DNA from: Stichopus chloronotus
Taxonomy: Eukaryota > Echinodermata > Holothuroidea > Aspidochirotida > Stichopodidae
DNA length: 64,000 nt
Reading direction: 5' to 3'
NCBI GenBank assembly: GCA_021234535.1
Contig: CM037850.1
Coordinates: forward strand, 62,001-126,000
Numbering within the stretch: the stretch's first letter is position 1; each line of letters opens with the position of its first letter. A program made the position numbers and the translations under genes. Shown here piece by piece: positions 10,180-22,600 of this stretch. Below the pieces are notes generated by a model. That model worked only from the letters and a program-made list of their open reading frames with translations. It was not told the DNA's origin and made no database searches.

Positions 10180-12360
10180 GTTATTTTCGGTCTTGTATGG
10201 AGGAGGAGGAAGCAAAATCAATGCACTGATCACGAATATGGACATAGTTTTTAATAGGGGGACGTTTGAGGGGGTTAGACAACATTTCATTACTTTTTGA
10301 CTTTCCATGAAATTGTGTGACAATTTCTGAAGAGTGATGGAGGTTGTCAAAAGTTGTACGAATGAAGATCGATCCACAATTATATACTTTCTATTATTTT
10401 TCGGCGCGCTGATTCCGAATTTGACGTCCTCATTTTGATACAATGTGAATTTTGGGGCGGGAGAGGGTAAAATATCTGTGAAGGGGTTAAATGAGAATGG
10501 AAACACACAGGATTAAACTAAACGGTACATATTGTAACCGACAAGTAGACGCGCAATCCGAATCTGGTGTTAGATTTTCCGTAGCACATTTCCTCTGTGT
10601 GGAGAAAAATTACCCCACCGGGATGGGGGAATCAGAGGGGGGAACATCACAGAAAATCAGACCATACATACTCGGATACTAAATTAGATGCTGATTCAGA
10701 ATTTGGGCTCACTTTGTCCGTAGGCCCTTTCCCCAAGTGGTGGGGACACCTTTTCTTTGTTGTGTACATCAAGTCGCTTTTTTCGTACATCAAGTCGCTT
10801 CTTCGAGCTAGGACAAAAAAAATGGCGGTTGTTCTGGAGGGTGGTGGTGGGGGGGGGGGAATCGGTAAATAAGGGGCCTCAGAAAGGTACCTGCCCAAGG
10901 ATTATCTGGGCTGCTGAATTCAAATATGATGTTACTTTTCCCGGATATCCTTTCCCCTGGCCGTGAGGGGACTAATGGGGACTAAACACATTGGGAGGGG
11001 TAACAGGAGGGGGAGACCGAGAAAAAATAAAAACATATATTTTCGGAGAGAAAATTCATTGCAGAATCCTAATCTGGTGTTACATTTTCCGTTTCGTATT
11101 CCCTCTGGGTGTTGTGAGCAAATTAACAAAAAACAAACTATACATATTCTGACACTCTTTGCCCAGCGAAGCCCGAATCCGGTCCCAAAATTGACATCCG
11201 ATGCTGTTTAAGGCAGAAATTTGTCGGAAACCGTTTTACAGACAAAGAACACCTATTTCATTGGAGGTAAGGGGACTTCTTAAACGCATAGACCATAGCC
11301 CCTTCCCGGGCACCGATAGACAATTATGAGACACCTGCGAACAGATTTACCTCTTTTCTACAAAACCATATCTTGCTTGGACTCGTCAGATGCCCCCAGA
11401 CGACGGGAGGGGGTTCAAAGCAAGGCGTTTTTTTTAAGTTTTTAAAACAAAAACACCGAATTGTTTTTTAAATTAAAATCATATAGAAAAATTGTCATTG
11501 CTGACGTCATACTTACAACTTCTCGGTGTCTAGTTCCAGCGGAACCTCTCTACTGCTCAACCTAAAATTGACATGTCCGTGGATGCTTCCGTTCTGACGG
11601 GAGGGGGTTTAAAAAGACCTACTTTTTCCGATAATTTTTTTACAAGGTTTACAACCTGTCGCAGATGGAAAAAGTGACATTTAAAAAACTATGCCTCGAA
11701 AACGGAGAGAGATAAAGTCCAGATTCAGACTCCTGGGCTCAACTTACCCCCTGGGATTACTGTTTGAGAGAAATCGAGTTTTTACCATTTTCGTACATCA
11801 TTTAGCTTTTGTGTTAGGGCCCGCAAAATGGCGGCATGTGTAGAGGGCGAGGTAAAAACGGTGGATACTGAGGCTTAATGATGTATGTATTCCAGTATTT
11901 TAGTTACCGCTGCATTCAATTCAAATCTGACTTTATTTTACCCCTGTATCATTTCCCTCTGTCTATGGGGGGATAAATACACCCCTGGGGTTGGGGATTC
12001 AGAGGGGGAACATCACAGAAAATCAGACCATACATATCTAGATAGTAGCCTAAATTAAATGCGGATTCGGAATCTGGCGTCACTTTGGCCGTGGGCCTTC
12101 CCAAAGGGATGGGGACACATTTCCCTTGTTGCGTTCAACAAGTTCGTTTTTCCGTACAGCAAGCAGCTTTTTTTGTGCTAGGATTTGACCATTTGGTACT
12201 TTTTTTCGAAAGGACACGCCTAACTGACAAGGCCGGGTGGCTACGATACCTCATGTCGCTGTTCGGACTTTTTTTTTTTCGAAAAAAAAATTGTGCACAA
12301 CATATCATGTGCAGTGTACATCATGCCGTCACTTTTTTCGTACCACTTGTTACGATGGTC
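10180..12360. repeat. Diverged modular repeats, two clear direct copies
   Basis: The block at about 10605-10810 (ATCACAGAAAATCAGACC, ATTCAGAATTTGGG, CCCAAGTGGTGGGG, CATCAAGTCGC) recurs at about 11985-12175 in the same order and orientation. Shorter related modules (AATCTGGTGTTA then TTTCCGT) occur at 10563 and 11070. No long frame is shared between copies, so this looks like a repeat rather than a coding duplication. Poly-G (10850-10858) and poly-T runs interrupt it. Confidence 0.65.
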
Positions 12361-12727
12361 TGAACTCTAACCCCTAAAGCTAACCTTAACCCCTGACCCC
12401 CTTACCCAAACATTTTTTTCTCGGAGAGGAACGATAATTGTCACGGCGGTACATTGTTTTGTTTTTTTTCTAACGTATGGTATTATGTACCAGATAGAAA
12501 ATTCTGGTTGAAAGTGTTGTGTCAGGCAGGACAGCTGTTTCCTTTTCAATAGGCAATTATGTAGTAGGGTACAAAATCCCCCCGTGTAAGCAGTAGGCCG
12601 TTCAGCTGGATGGATGGATGGAAAATCCCCAGTAGACAGGGTTAGGGGGTTACGTAATCAGCTTGTGCAGGATCTGTGATTAGCAATTACTGAATCTTGG
12701 GACTTAAGTTTAACTTGAAGGGAGTTA

Positions 12728-13440
12728 CTAAATAGGACTCTTTGGGGAATCCAGGGCCGTGGTTAAAGCAGAGTCGCTAGCCAAGGGACTAGCACTGGTA
12801 GTCACGTCGCCGGGCTGTAACGTTTGCAGAGCCGATCTTTTAGCTGTAGTTGGGCATAGATTACTGTGCGGGTAGACCACCAGCAAATTTAGAGTGAAAG
12901 GCTGCAATTTTTCAGTGACGTTCTCGTGAGAGGGTGTCTCCGTGGCCAACTGGACGGCGGTGTCGAGTACACGTGGGCGACGGGCGTTGCCACTCAAAAC
13001 CTGTTTCCATGTAAGTCAAATCATTCGTAAGCAACAAAATTAATTGAATGTCAGAGCTCTGTTATGTGGGGGTTAAAGGAAATATTTATATGTTGTACAA
13101 GTTAATACTTGAGAACTTATGTAATGCATAAGGTATATCCATGTAGCAGTATATGTATGTTATTTTGGTGAATTAACCCCCCGGGGGTTTTTTGATAATG
13201 TGTTGCATGATGTTGGTTGATATAAAAAGTCATCAAGATTTATAGGTCAGGGTTAACTGTAGTGACAAACCAATACTAGACGGTGTTTTCTTTTCAGCCT
13301 GCCACCTTTCTCGGGAAGTTTTCTTTCGGGCTCCGTAGTCGAGGCCGGGTCATCTCCGGGGTCTGCTATCGTTCCGACCGCATCGAGCCAACGTAAAGCG
13401 CTTCGACCAGTCAGAAAACGGGGTTGTCTAAATGATTAAA
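12728..13440 (+). other. CpG-rich exon-like blocks with splice signals, strand uncertain
   Basis: Two CpG-rich blocks contrast with the AT-rich surroundings. On the plus strand, CCAT|GTAAGTC at about 13010-13017 is a donor and TTTTCTTTTCAG ending near 13298 is an acceptor. The second block is open from there to a stop near 13430 (residues include SGSVVEAGSSPGSAIVP). On the minus strand, 12997-12728 is also open for 90 codons, with a Ser/Thr-rich end (DVTTSASPLASDSALTTA), and follows an AAACAG acceptor-like site. Both readings cannot be right. I recognise no family. It could be the terminal exons of a gene or a GC-rich transposon. Confidence 0.3.
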
Positions 13441-13462
13441 GTCTCCACCTTATTTCAGTGAA

Positions 13463-13553
13463 ATGTTGAAAAGTCTCAACCAATATTTACAGTATTAATG
13501 TTGAAAAGTCTCAACCCACGTGCAAAGTATTAATGTTGAAAAGTTTCAACAGA
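13463..13553. repeat. 35-bp tandem repeat, about 2.5 copies, each with a small palindrome
   Basis: Units start at 13463, 13498 and 13533 with ATGTTGAAAAGTYTCAAC. GTTGA and TCAAC pair around AAAGTC, so every unit can form a 5-bp hairpin. The intervening A/T-rich part differs between copies. Confidence 0.8.
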
Positions 13554-13751
13554 AGTTTTACTTTATTTCACGAGTAAAATTTCAGGGAACGTTATGTACG
13601 ATAAAATCTGTATTCATATTTAGTCTGCTTCTATCGTGTTGTTGTTAAAACCATCGTTTTTGGCTATGCACGGCACCATTTTCTTTGACCTTGTCCGATT
13701 TGACATTTAAATAATTACAATGACTGAAATATTCAGTCCATGTCATAGGTT

Positions 13752-14078
13752 GATTACGTAATCACATGTGACATAGTGTAACAACCATTCTTGCCCTATT
13801 CGACAATGGTGAATAAAACCACGAATAATAATTTGAAAAAAAAATAAAACTACACGTGACATTTCGGAAGAGATTACACAAAATGGTGCGGTGCATAGCC
13901 GAGGTCAGTCCCTGCACTACCTCACATGTGATTACGTAATCACCATGTTAATTGAACTGAAATTCATCATTTTTGGTTCGATTTCAATCAACATAGTGCC
14001 TATCAATTACAAATGACCTCAAAATCGAGAGTTTAAATTAGATCGGGACCCTACCTATTCCACAATGATTACGTAATC
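13752..14078. promoter_or_regulatory. Three GATTACGTAATC palindromes
   Basis: The exact 12-bp palindrome occurs at 13752-13763, 13930-13941 and 14067-14078, each followed by AC(A/C)AT-like sequence. The core ATTACGTAAT fits the RTTAYGTAAY site of PAR-bZIP/NFIL3 and C/EBP-type factors. The flanks are partly repeated (CACCATRTTA, TTGRACTGAA), so these may be units of a diverged repeat instead of an evolved enhancer. Confidence 0.4.
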
Positions 14079-14094
14079 ACCATATTACTTGGAC

Positions 14095-14600
14095 TGAATG
14101 TTGAAGCTTCCCTTCTTGAGATATCATGTTTACAAGGTTTTCAAAATTTGACCCCTGTTGACTCCAAATGCCCTTTGACCTTTGAACAATAGGGTTCTTC
14201 TACTCAATGTTTTACAAATACTTAAAAGGTATGAGATCTGTCCAAGATCCCCTTCTTGAGATACCGTGTAGGGCATCACGGACATCAGGTAGGGCATCAC
14301 GGACATACATAGGACATACATAGACAAACACACAGCTTTTCATTACCTACAGAGTGAGGACTCCATTGAATTTTCCTTTGTTGTTTCTTCCTGAACCCTA
14401 ACCTTAACAATACACTCCCTATTGTTGTTTTTCTGAGGACTTGAGAATTCAATAGAATTCTCTCCAAGGACCTGAACTTCTTTTGTTGAGGTCCTCAGAA
14501 AGTACTACAATAAAAAGGCACATACACGCACACACACAAACACACACGCATATGCATGATTGCAAAGATAACGATCATCATCGAAACCAACAAGTGACAG
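14095..14600. repeat. Dispersed DR1-type repeat, subfamily A 3' part
   Basis: Contains TCTTGAGATATCATGTTTACAAGG, a DR1-like site with mismatches (CCCTTTGACCTTTG), then (CA)n and GCATGATTGCAAAG followed by ATCATCATCGAAACCAA. That 3' end is shared with copies at 20741-20780 and 33433-33475. Confidence 0.7.
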
Positions 14601-14804
14601 TGAACACAGAGATAATGAACCAATGATCTCAACAAAATTGGACAGATTAGACCCAGACCTGGAGCTTTACAAAATATTTATATATATGTATATATATTTA
14701 ACACCATAAAACCTCATATTTTGGCAGACATTCTACTGGTGTTCTCTCGTGTGCTTCAGTAAAGTGGATCCTACATTATCTTACAAACCGTACACAATTT
14801 GTTC

Positions 14805-16222
14805 AATTCAATTCAATTAATCAGTCAATGTACAGTAAAATACATCGAAAATTTAAACGTTCCTCAAGCTCCATTCAAAACATCAACATAAAAACATAAA
14901 TAAATATAAACTAATTTATATAAGCTAGTCCTGACTAATTTATAAACATAAATAAATATAAACTAATAAAACTTATAAAACGACACAATCAACCAACAAA
15001 CTAACATTAAACAATTTTACAGCTGTTGGGTAAAAACTATCCGTAAAACGCCTATTACCCTTAAAAGTACGAAGACGTCGATTTGAAGGTAAGAAATTCA
15101 AATAACTTAAAGCAGGGTGAGTCGGATCCTTCATGATTTTTACCGTTTTCTTTGTATAGTTCTTTCCAAGTAGATCGAATCTAATGATGGGAGTTTGGTA
15201 CCAATGACCTTTTCCGCAGAACGAATTACAGATGAGAGTTTGTTCACATCGGATTTGCTGACCCGGCCATACCAGACAGTGACTGAAGTAGTCAGTACGC
15301 TCTCTATAATTGCACGATAAAAGTTGACTAGAATACATTGATTTACCCCATAAGCTTTTAATTTACGTAAAAAGTAGAGGCGCTGATTAGCTTTTTTTTC
15401 AGAATTTCAGTCGAGTTCACAGACCATGAAAGATCGTTAGAAATATGAGTACCCAAAAATTTGAAAGATGAAACTTCCTCAACGTCAGTACCATTAATTA
15501 AGAGTGGAGACACTGGAGATTTAATCCTTCCAAAGTCAATAACGATTTCTTTTGTTTTCGATACATTTAGAATTAAGTTATTATTATCACAACAGTTTAC
15601 AACGGACTCTATCTGAGCACGATAATTGGATTCGTCATTTTGCGAAATAAAACCGGTAACCGTGGTATCATCAGCAAATTTCACAACCATAGTATTAGGG
15701 TGATTAGCTTTACAGTCAGAAGTAAACAAAGAATATAATTTAGGGGACAATGGGCAGCCTTGTGGTGTCCCTGTGCTTAAAGCTAAAACAGAAGATAAAT
15801 TCTTACCAACTTTCACGACCTGAGTACGGTTTAAAAGAAAGTCTAAAATCCAATTACAAATAGAAATAGCGAGCTCGAGGTCATTAATTAATTTACAATG
15901 CAACTTTGAAGGAATAACAGTATTAAAAGCTGAACTAAAATCAATAAATAAAACCCTGGCATAAGACTTTTTCATCACAAGATGCTGTAAAATTTCATGC
16001 AAATTAATAGATATAGCATCATCAACACTGCTATTCCGAATGTAGGCAAATTGAAAGGGATCGAATTTATTTGGCAACTTAGAGTTCAAAAAGTTTAAAA
16101 CCTGTTTTTCAAAGCATTTCATAACAACCAAGGAAAGTGCAACTGGTCTATAGTCATTAAGGCAGGAAATAGAATTTTTCTTAGGAACAGGTATAATAGT
16201 GGCTTTCTTCGTATTAATCATA
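14805..16222 (-). mobile_element. 5'-truncated LINE (non-LTR retrotransposon), 3' half
   Basis: The element runs on the minus strand from a truncation point near 16222 to a 3' tail of TTGAA units (about 14798-14818). Its RT is coded by two frames (see pseudogene at 14973-16222). The tandem-repeat tail in place of poly(A) is common in CR1/Rex-type LINEs. It meets a different, opposite-facing LINE exactly at its 5' end. Confidence 0.85.
14973..16222 (-). pseudogene. LINE reverse transcriptase fragment, frameshifted
   Basis: The reverse transcriptase copies LINE RNA at the nicked target. The first frame (16222-15358) has the fingers/palm blocks NDYRPVALS, FIDFSSAFNTVIP, TGTPQGCPLSP, the catalytic box FADDTTV, then NVSKTKEIVIDF and FKFLGTHISNDLSW. 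After a frameshift near 15350, the second frame (to 14973) carries the C-terminal region (DPTHPALSYLNFLPSNRRLR). The endonuclease and the RT N-terminus are missing. The style of the palm and C-terminus suggests the Rex1/Babar group, which is a lineage guess. Confidence 0.88.
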
Positions 16223-17280
16223 GTATTAGATCTGATATTATTCACTGTAACACTGGGGTCCCCCAGGGCACTGTTCTTTCCCCCTTCCTTTTCACTTTAT
16301 ACACTGCTGGTATACGTTCTGATGACCCATGTTGTCCTCTCATCAAGTTTGCTGATGACACTGCCTTGATTGGCTTGACTAGGAATGATGACGACAGCAG
16401 TTACCAGCAGCAGGGTCTTAATTTTGTTAATAACTGTGAGCAGAATCACCTTGTATTGAATGTTAGTAAGACAAAGGAGATGATTGTTGACTTCCGTAGG
16501 GCTAATAGGACAGCACCCGAGCCAGTTATAATAAATGATAAAATGGTGGAAAGGGTGAACCAGTACAAATACCTTGGTGTAATGTTCGACCATCAACTAA
16601 GATGGGATGCACATGTTGATTACATATCAAAACGGTTGAAACCTAGAATGTATTGTTTACGTAAATTACGCTCTTTCAACATTAATCAGGACATTTTGTC
16701 ACTATTTTATAATTCCATTATCGGTAGTGTTTGGTCATACTCTATCATATCGTGGAGTGGCAATGCAACCAAATCAGCAAAGTTGATCATTGACAACTTC
16801 GTCAAGAGAGCTAGTCGGGTTGTCGGTGTGTCTCTCCCTACAGTGGACACCGTGTATGAAAATCGAGTACACAGAAAGTTGATTTCAGTATTGAAAGATA
16901 ACAGCCACCCCATGTTCAGTAAGTTTAATGATTTGATTATTTCACAAAGCGGTAGAATGAGACCTCCAAGAACACACACAAACCGTTATCCCTCTTCATT
17001 TTTGGGCCAGGCTATTAGAATTTTTAACTTAAATTTTACACGTTAATCACCTGTGCGATTGCTTGCCCCTCACTCGCCATATATGTTTTACTCTTTTGCT
17101 GTGTGCATTTGTCCATGTTTGTCATTTTTGTCCTTTTTCTTTGGCTTACTCATTGTTTTAGTACTTTAGTTTTTATGTGTGTGTATTTTATATGCGTCTT
17201 AGTGCTCTTTCATCTTATCATTCTTTTCGTTTTATCTACAAGCATGTAATTTCCCTCGTTGCAATCAATCTGTCTGTCTG

Positions 17281-17312
<32 letters not shown>
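16222..17312 (+). mobile_element. Second LINE 3' half, opposite orientation
   Basis: Starts within the palm of RT at about 16222-16250 and ends after a 3' UTR in (TCTG)n(TCTA)n at about 17270-17312. Its protein differs clearly from the adjacent minus-strand LINE, so this is not an inversion of a single element. Confidence 0.82.
16226..17046 (+). pseudogene. LINE reverse transcriptase fragment, open frame
   Basis: A single open frame to the stop at 17044-17046 starts with NTGVPQGTVLSPFLFTLYT and continues with KFADDTALIGL (catalytic FADD), VSKTKEMIVDFRR, YKYLGVMFDHQLRWDAHV and a conserved C-terminal part (RVVGVSLPTVDTVY, PPRTHTNRYPSSF). The endonuclease and RT fingers are missing because the copy is 5'-truncated. 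The absence of stops over 270 codons suggests a fairly young insertion. The lineage is a CR1-like or Rex-like LINE; not resolved further. Confidence 0.85.
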
Positions 17313-17313
<1 letters not shown>

Positions 17314-18218
17314 GACCAGGCATATTAGCCTCATAATAGTTTACAGGGCTGCGAACAGGAAAAGGATAAAGTGGGCAGGTGGAAGACAAATATGATCCTC
17401 CATGAACGATACAGAAAACTTCACCCATCAATAAAGAGGTAGCATGGGGTGTGGAGTTGGACTCTCCCTGAAATTGATGTGGAGGGTAGGGAGACTTTTG
17501 GACTGGGCCTAAAGAAGTTTGCCGTCTTTTACGCACTGGATTATAATTGGATTGTCTATCTTTTGTTGGATACTCCTCGGACTTCGTCAGTTTTCCTTCA
17601 AAGCGGGTATTTCCTTTTACATTGGTATTTTCAGGGCCATAATTAGGCCATACCAACAATCACTTCAGAGGAGGTAATTTACATGTTTTAAACATACAGA
17701 ACTTAAACCAAACCCATCCCCAGATTCTCGGCTTGTCCTCTTCATCATGTGCAGTCAAAATTGTGAAAATGCCTATAGTCTTCCCAGAGAGCTGTTCAAA
17801 ACTGTCAACTGGCACCTACCCACTAGCGTGTAACTCGCAAACAGAGACAAGTCACACAGAAAGCCAGGGAGTTGTTAGAGGACTCCGTACTACAAACCTA
17901 CAACCCTTTTAGTTTCCTAAATCAGGCCTACAAACGATTGCAGTTTACCTTGAGTATTACTAGAAGTCTCAAATATTTTCACAACTTTCATGCAGACACA
18001 TCCGTTTATGAGTTAAGAATCCAGTTATCGAAAATTTTATACTGCAATCAATCATCAACACTGTATATCGTGTGAGCACCTACCTAATATTGCTACTGAT
18101 AACAAAGTTGTTCAAACGTGGAGACCTGTAAGATTTGTTCCGTGAAAATTATTACAGAAAAGTTAGGGAATCAGACTATTACTCAGGAAAAAAAACAATT
18201 ACTTGACTTCCAACTTAC
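17313..18218. other. No gene seen
   Basis: The open frames on both strands near 17300-17660 lack homology or splice context. No transposon signature is recognised. Confidence 0.45.
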
Positions 18219-18371
18219 AGTAATCATGTCACACCATTTTAATTCATTTAACCAAGCCAACAATTCTGTGATAGCAGATTTATAGACTTTGAATGAGCCT
18301 AATAACTTTAAAAAATCGACACAGATTTTTTTATCATCGTGGAAGTTTACTTCTTTGACGATGCAACCTAC
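18219..18371 (-). CDS. Candidate exon downstream of EXT2, unrecognised
   Basis: A 153-nt block is open in phase 0 to phase 0 between an acceptor (TTGGCTTCAG) and a strong donor (ATTACT then GTAAGT). It encodes 51 residues with protein-like composition (HDDKKICVDFLKLLGSFKVY, ITELLAWLNELKWCDM). It lies on the EXT2 strand about 0.9 kb past the EXT2 stop. It might be an exon of the next gene, an alternative EXT2 3' exon, or chance. I do not recognise the sequence. Confidence 0.25.
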
Positions 18372-18585
18372 CTGAAGCCAACTTGGCCAAACCTCAAATG
18401 CATATTTAAAAGCAACATGATTAACAAAATGCAAGACCATTAAATTTAAAACATAAACATACAAAAACTTAAAATGATGAATCATGATTTTCGTCCACAA
18501 AATGAATGAAACGTGTTTATTTTATCTATATCACGCATCAACATTTCGTATTCCCAGTAATTGCCTTTGTCGAGGCAGTTGCACC

Positions 18586-18591
18586 TTTATT
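18586..18591 (-). terminator. Candidate EXT2 poly(A) signal
   Basis: AATAAA on the minus strand, about 670 nt past the EXT2 stop; another is at 18516-18521. No closer AATAAA was found. The choice is unproven. Confidence 0.25.
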
Positions 18592-19259
18592 TACCGCACA
18601 GTGAGCTTTCAGACTTGTTAACAAGTATCCAGAAATTAGTACTTTATCCCTCACTATAGCTACACCTGTCAACTATCGAATAAATAATTAATTGATAGTG
18701 CTCAGCTGCGTGGTCTTATATTTTTTTCCTCATCAATCCCACAATCTCCCTTTTTTTCCACCCTCCATCGATACTTATATCTCCCCAATAAACATCTACC
18801 AGCAACAACCCAACAGCCATAATACAAGTTTGCTTTCAACGGAAAGCCTGTCCAAAATACCGTTTTGCCAACCAGTTACAAAACGACTTCAAAAATCCCA
18901 ACCTGATCAGTTAACCTTCCATTTTCACTGCCTAGAATTTCCTACAGTATGGTCATTTGTACAATTTCTGTACGCACTGACTTGTACGAAACTTAGTTGA
19001 AAACTGTGCGTGCAATTTTGCACGAAGTTTTTCCAAATTGTCCAACTTACGCGATCTTAGAATAAATTCTAAGGGAGTTAAACAGTACTGTAGTAAACAC
19101 TGTTAATAAAATCAAAGCAACTTCTCAGTGATATTATTACTATCTTCATTCTCAACATTGCTGCTGTTTATGTACACTTTAGGCTACTAGATGACAGTAG
19201 TACACACTGTGAATGAAAGTGAAACATCTGATCAGCAATATTCATTATAATGAGCACTC

Positions 19260-19610
19260 TCAGAGACTGCCAATGTCATGAAAAGTTTGAAGTTCCTTTG
19301 GTATGTTATCCTTGAATAAAACAGGATCGGCTCTGAATACAACAGTCTTCAAAGGCATCATGTCATAACTCTTTTCAAATTCTGCAATACACTCGGATCG
19401 TTCTACCATGTGTTCCATGTTTGCAGATATCATATCCGCATTGGTGCATTCTGGGCATTTGAATTTCTTTCTTGGTGCTACCTTTATTGGTGGCTTGCCA
19501 GTGTAATTTGTTACAAGAAAGTTCATTGCAATGTCTTCACAATTCATGTGTTCATCCACCCAATCTCTGATATGACGTGACATTTTATGGGTGTACAGGT
19601 AACTGAAGTA
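19260..19610 (-). CDS. EXT2: EXT2 coding exon 9 (terminal)
   Basis: Encodes [50 protein letters not shown] and the terminal FHDIGSL, then TGA at 19262-19260. The acceptor is [23 protein letters not shown] is the conserved acceptor-site/catalytic region of GT64 enzymes; the CPEC pair is conserved. Confidence 0.97.
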   Translation of the reverse strand, partial: YFSYLYTHKMSRHIRDWVDEHMNCEDIAMNFLVTNYTGKPPIKVAPRKKFKCPECTNADMISANMEHMVERSECIAEFEKSYDMMPLKTVVFRADPVLFKDNIPKELQTFHDIGSL

Positions 19611-22600
19611 CTGCAGAGAAAATAGAAAAGATATTTTGAGGTTCATCAATTACTACATTTAACATTGTTTTGTTTATATCCATGTTGGGAGAGCCTGTTA
19701 TGGATTATCTTTATGTCAATATCACTTGAAATGAAAGTTTACAAAAAGTGGAATAATCAAAGTATATCAATACCTTCTGAAAATACATTCACACTAAAGA
19801 TATAACAGAAACAACCACAAACAACAAGAATGCACAAATGCATTGTGGCTTCAATAATTCAATTCTGAGCAGTAATGTTTATTCCATCAAAATGACATGG
19901 ATCTGTCACAAGCTTGTTCTCTGTCATATCAGATCAGTAATTTATCATGTCACCAACTAAAATGTAATAACCACTATACACACAATGACATCTGTTTCTC
20001 TAAGTTGACATCAGCTTGCTCTCTGTATTACATCAGTAATCAGTAATTTATCATGTCACCAATGAAGTTGTAATCATGCCTCTTGTATTTTATCAAATAT
20101 AAGAGGCTTTTGTATCAAGTATGGTACACCACTTCACCTACTGTACATGAGAGTGCAAGCCTCCATTCTTGAAATATCATGTAAAAGAATTGTACTATCT
20201 GACCCCTGTTGACCTCAAATGACCTTAACTGCAACCAAATGCTGCTTATACTCAATTTGTTGAACTTGCATAGCAAGTATGAGACCTGTTCAAGGTTCTT
20301 TTCTTGAGATGTGATGTTAATCACGCTCTTACCATCTTACAGTACCTGTTGATCCCAGTTACTCTATGACCTCTATAGGTTTAGGTTTCCCTTGTTGAGA
20401 TACCAAGTTTGCAAGTTACTGACAGTTTGACCTATAGACCTAAAATGACCTTTGACCTCCAACAAAAACATTAGCACCTTAAACTTAATGGAGTACACCT
20501 ACATACCAAGTATACGATCTGTCCGCACTTCCCTTCTTGAGATATCATATTTACAAGGTTTTCACAAATTGACCTGTGTGGACGCCAAATGACTTTTGAC
20601 CACCACCAAGAATTATAGGGTTCTCGTACACCTACTGTACATACAAAATGAGGTTTGTCCAAGTTTCCCTTCTTGAGATATTATGTTTACAAGGTAGGCA
20701 TCACAAAAAACATACACAAACATACATATACACAAACATAACTGCATGATTACAAAGGTTAAGACTATCATTGTACCCAAGTATGGGTAATATGGTAACC
20801 AGATTCCAAGGAATCTTTTCTCATTTGCAGGAATTCTATGCTGGACAGAAATTTTAGTGTCACCCATGTTTCACAAAAAATAAACAATGAAGCAAAAAAT
20901 GGAAGGTTATCCTGGACTACATAATAAAGATCCAATAACATTGTGAGATTTTTGGGGGGCTGACAACTGGGAATTGCAGTACAGAAGATATCACAATAGC
21001 TGCTCAGAATTCATTCATACACATTCATACATTGTATACAGTAATGTGCAGTGTACAGCAGTATTTTTGTTAATCAAAGTTATAGATTTCCTGCACTTTT
21101 TCAATGGCAGTTTTTCATTCTCCTGTTCGCAAAACATACCCACAAAACATACCCACAAAACATATAAGACTGATAGAGGTACTGTATGTAGGAATCACGT
21201 TTTCCTCAACTTACATTCATGGGTCAATTGATCGCAAGCCTACAATACATACTGCATGTTGGGTGGGTCCGACACAAACTATGGATGAAAACCAAGTGCA
21301 TGTACTTACATGTTTCACAAAATGTTACACAGGCCATGTAAAAAAAAAAGTATCACTTGTATTGACATGAACAAATGTGTGTCATGAAAAAAATTTACAT
21401 AAATACTGGTGCAATCTATGGCAAGGGGCCTAACAACCTAGGCAATGCATATTTCATCAACAGTGAAAATGAACAGCTGACAATTTGAAACTTGCAGAGT
21501 TCATTTTATTAACGGAATGTTTTGTTATCAATCCTAGTGGCATAAATATTTAGATTCAATGTTTGGATTTGTAGTTCAAAGATAGCTTTATTGAGGGTTG
21601 TAATATACTACAGCGATATGCTACGTGTGTGTAGGCATACAGTAAAGTACACATTTATCTTACTCTGGTCATGTTTACATCTGACACAGATGACTCTTTT
21701 ACAGCATCTTCTATTGGGAAGACAAACTGTTATTTCATCATACTGGGAAGTAACTTACCTTGGCTCTAACGCTGAATATCTTCACTAGCCTTTTTCAGCA
21801 TAATTGAGAAATGAGCTAGCATAAAGTGGATTGCCTTGATGTGGCACATGTTCATATTATTTTGCAATACAACAATTTATTTAATTTCTTGAACCAGAAT
21901 GCACAGATGCATTGTGGTTGCCATAATCAGATTATGAGCATTTTTTATTCCCAAGTCTGATATTATAACATTGCAACAAGCTATCTATGCTCTATGTGAA
22001 ATATGAAATCTGTACCTTCTACTCTTGAGATTGTGTTTAAAAGGACTTCATAAATTGACCCATGCTGACCCTAAACGACTTTGTGACCTCCATTAAAAAC
22101 TGTAGGGTTCTTGTACTCAATGTGATCTACTTTTGGACAAAATGATGAGTTTTGTCCAAGCTTCCTTCCATGAGATATTGTTTTAACAAGGTAAGTATCA
22201 CATGCACACACCCATACACACATACACTGATGAGTCGAGTAAAGCAACAAATAACAAAAATTTAGAGCATCAAAACACCATTAACATGAAAAAGATTGCA
22301 CCCTTTTGTGTCTCAGTACTTTTGCAAAGCAAAATATTCTTCCCCTCTCCCCTTAAATTGCACACACACACAGTCTGCAGTTCATAGACACCAGCAACTG
22401 CAAACAATCACGGTCTGCAGTTCATAAACACCAACAACTGTGAACAATCCTGGTCAGCAGTTCATAGAAACCAACAACTGTGAACAATCAAGGTCTGCAG
22501 TTCATAGACACCAGCAACTGCAAACAATCACGGTCTGCAGTTCATAGACACCAGCAACTGCAAACAATCCCGGTCTGCAGTTCATAGACACCAGCAACTG

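Noticed and set aside
14973..17046. Single LINE with twin-priming inversion
   Set aside because: Both halves include their own FADD box and C-terminus and differ in sequence, so two elements are needed.
17300..17659. 119-codon minus-strand frame
   Set aside because: Overlaps a LINE 3' tail; no homology or exon signals seen.
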